From positions 1 through 6,101 of the forward strand of contig RFLL01000049.1 in assembly GCA_003693905.1 (NCBI GenBank): 6,101 nt of DNA. Reading direction: 5' to 3'. The notes beneath the pieces were generated by a model. The model was not told where the DNA came from. It did not search any database and worked only from the letters and a program-made list of their open reading frames with translations. Below are positions 5,495 to 6,101 of the stretch, in pieces; within the stretch, counting starts at the first letter, position 1; every line of letters begins with the position of its first letter. The translations under genes were made by a program, and so were the position numbers. Origin of the DNA: Alphaproteobacteria bacterium (GTDB lineage: Bacteria; Pseudomonadota; Alphaproteobacteria; Kiloniellales; J153).

Positions 5495-6101
5495 TTATGT
5501 CGCCTCGCTTTCGGTGGCTTCGAGCAGGTGCGCAAGACGCATGGCATCGCGCACCGCGTGGTCGGCTTCGTCGGTGTTGTCGAAATAGACGTGGACGTCG
5601 CGCCCGGCCGCCATCTGCCGGCGCAGCCATCCGGCCCAGTCCCGCAACGCGGCATCGCTGTAGGCGCCGCGATAGCGGGCCTTGCGCCCATGCAGGCGGA
5701 CGTAGACGAAATCGGCGGTCACCACCCGCGGACCGGTCAGCCCGGCCAGCTCGAACGGGCAGAATGCGGCGTGACGGCGGCGCAATATTTCGTAGACCGC
5801 CTCGCAATGCCAGCTCGGATCGCGAAACTCGACCGCAAGGCGCACCTCTTGCGGCCACGCCGCCAGAAAATCGTCCAGCCGCTGCGGCTCGCACGGGAAG
5901 TGCGGCGGCAGTTGCAGCAGGACCGGCCCGCGTTTGGGCCCGAGCGGAGCGATGGCGGCAAAAAATCGCTCCACCAGGTCGCCGCAGTCATGAAGGCGCC
6001 GGTAATGGCTGATCGCCCGCCATGCCTTGACGGCGAATAGAAATCCGGGCGGCGTGCGCTCGCACCAGTTGAGCAGCATCGTTTCGCGCGGCAGGCGATA
6101 A
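5495..6101 (-). CDS. DUF72 (YecE-like) protein, 5' end beyond the window
   Basis: The C-terminal 201 or so residues of a DUF72 protein, running on the minus strand from the window edge to TAA at 5497-5495. Visible family features are YRLPRET at the very edge (6100-6080), followed by W-x-x-R-TPPGFLFAVKAWRAISHYRRL, then LLQLPPHF, the VEFRDPSW strand, FVYVRLHGR and, near the end, VHVYFDNTDEADHAVRDA. DUF72 proteins are predicted TIM barrels of about 240-300 residues with no settled biochemical role. The ATG at 6079 is not the start: the frame remains open and family-like upstream of it, and the N-terminal strand with the GTSGW motif is missing, so about 40-50 residues lie outside the window. It converges on the mla operon and is probably unrelated to it. 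Confidence 0.9.
   Translation of the reverse strand, partial: YRLPRETMLLNWCERTPPGFLFAVKAWRAISHYRRLHDCGDLVERFFAAIAPLGPKRGPVLLQLPPHFPCEPQRLDDFLAAWPQEVRLAVEFRDPSWHCEAVYEILRRRHAAFCPFELAGLTGPRVVTADFVYVRLHGRKARYRGAYSDAALRDWAGWLRRQMAAGRDVHVYFDNTDEADHAVRDAMRLAHLLEATESEAT

Noticed and set aside
4746..5894. Open frame of 382 codons on the minus strand across the lipoprotein and DUF72 genes
   Set aside because: It overlaps two well-supported genes, its translation is Arg/Gly/Ala-rich without family features, and long antisense frames are expected in GC-rich DNA.

Overview
This window is high-GC proteobacterial DNA. The coding regions have strongly G/C-biased third codon positions, and the only clearly AT-rich patch lies in an intergenic region (about 1567-1600). 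The gene order mlaE (with a fused STAS domain), mlaF, mlaD and then an auxiliary lipoprotein, together with the style of the protein sequences, suggests an alphaproteobacterium or a close relative. That placement is inference, because the window holds no rRNA or other taxonomic marker. It reads as ordinary chromosome: I see no mobile element, tRNA, CRISPR array or phage gene.

The left part (1-1028) runs on the plus strand. It holds the last residues of an unidentified gene, then a small single-domain cupin, then an OsmC/Ohr-type thiol peroxidase-like protein. These probably form one transcript, which ends at a convincing intrinsic terminator (993-1028). Converging on it from the other strand is a small four-helix membrane protein built from two SPW repeats (1028-1399). 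A second hairpin (954-970) has its T-rich tail on the minus strand and is the likely terminator for that gene.

A divergent intergenic region of about 400 bases (1400-1809) separates the SPW gene from the main operon. It carries GC-rich hairpins, an AT-rich promoter-like patch and a 14-bp perfect palindrome just before the favoured mlaE start.

The centre (1810-5471) is a tight four-gene operon for an MCE-type (Mla-like) lipid ABC transporter of the cell envelope. It encodes a STAS-MlaE permease, the MlaF ATPase, an MlaD protein anchored in the inner membrane with one MCE domain and a long helical tail, and a PqiC/YmbA-like lipoprotein. Junctions are 7 nt, 3 nt and a 14-nt overlap, which points to translational coupling. 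MlaB is present as the N-terminal STAS domain of the permease. No mlaC-like periplasmic carrier or mlaA lies in the window. The system probably moves phospholipid or a similar lipid between the inner and outer membranes; the direction cannot be read from sequence.

At the right edge a DUF72 (YecE-like) gene on the minus strand converges on the operon and is cut by the window end. A short hairpin (5471-5484) sits between the two stop codons. No clearly undescribed system is visible. The points most worth a second look are the long-tailed MlaD plus lipoprotein arrangement without MlaC, the STAS-permease fusion with its uncertain start, and the cupin with an altered metal-binding motif.
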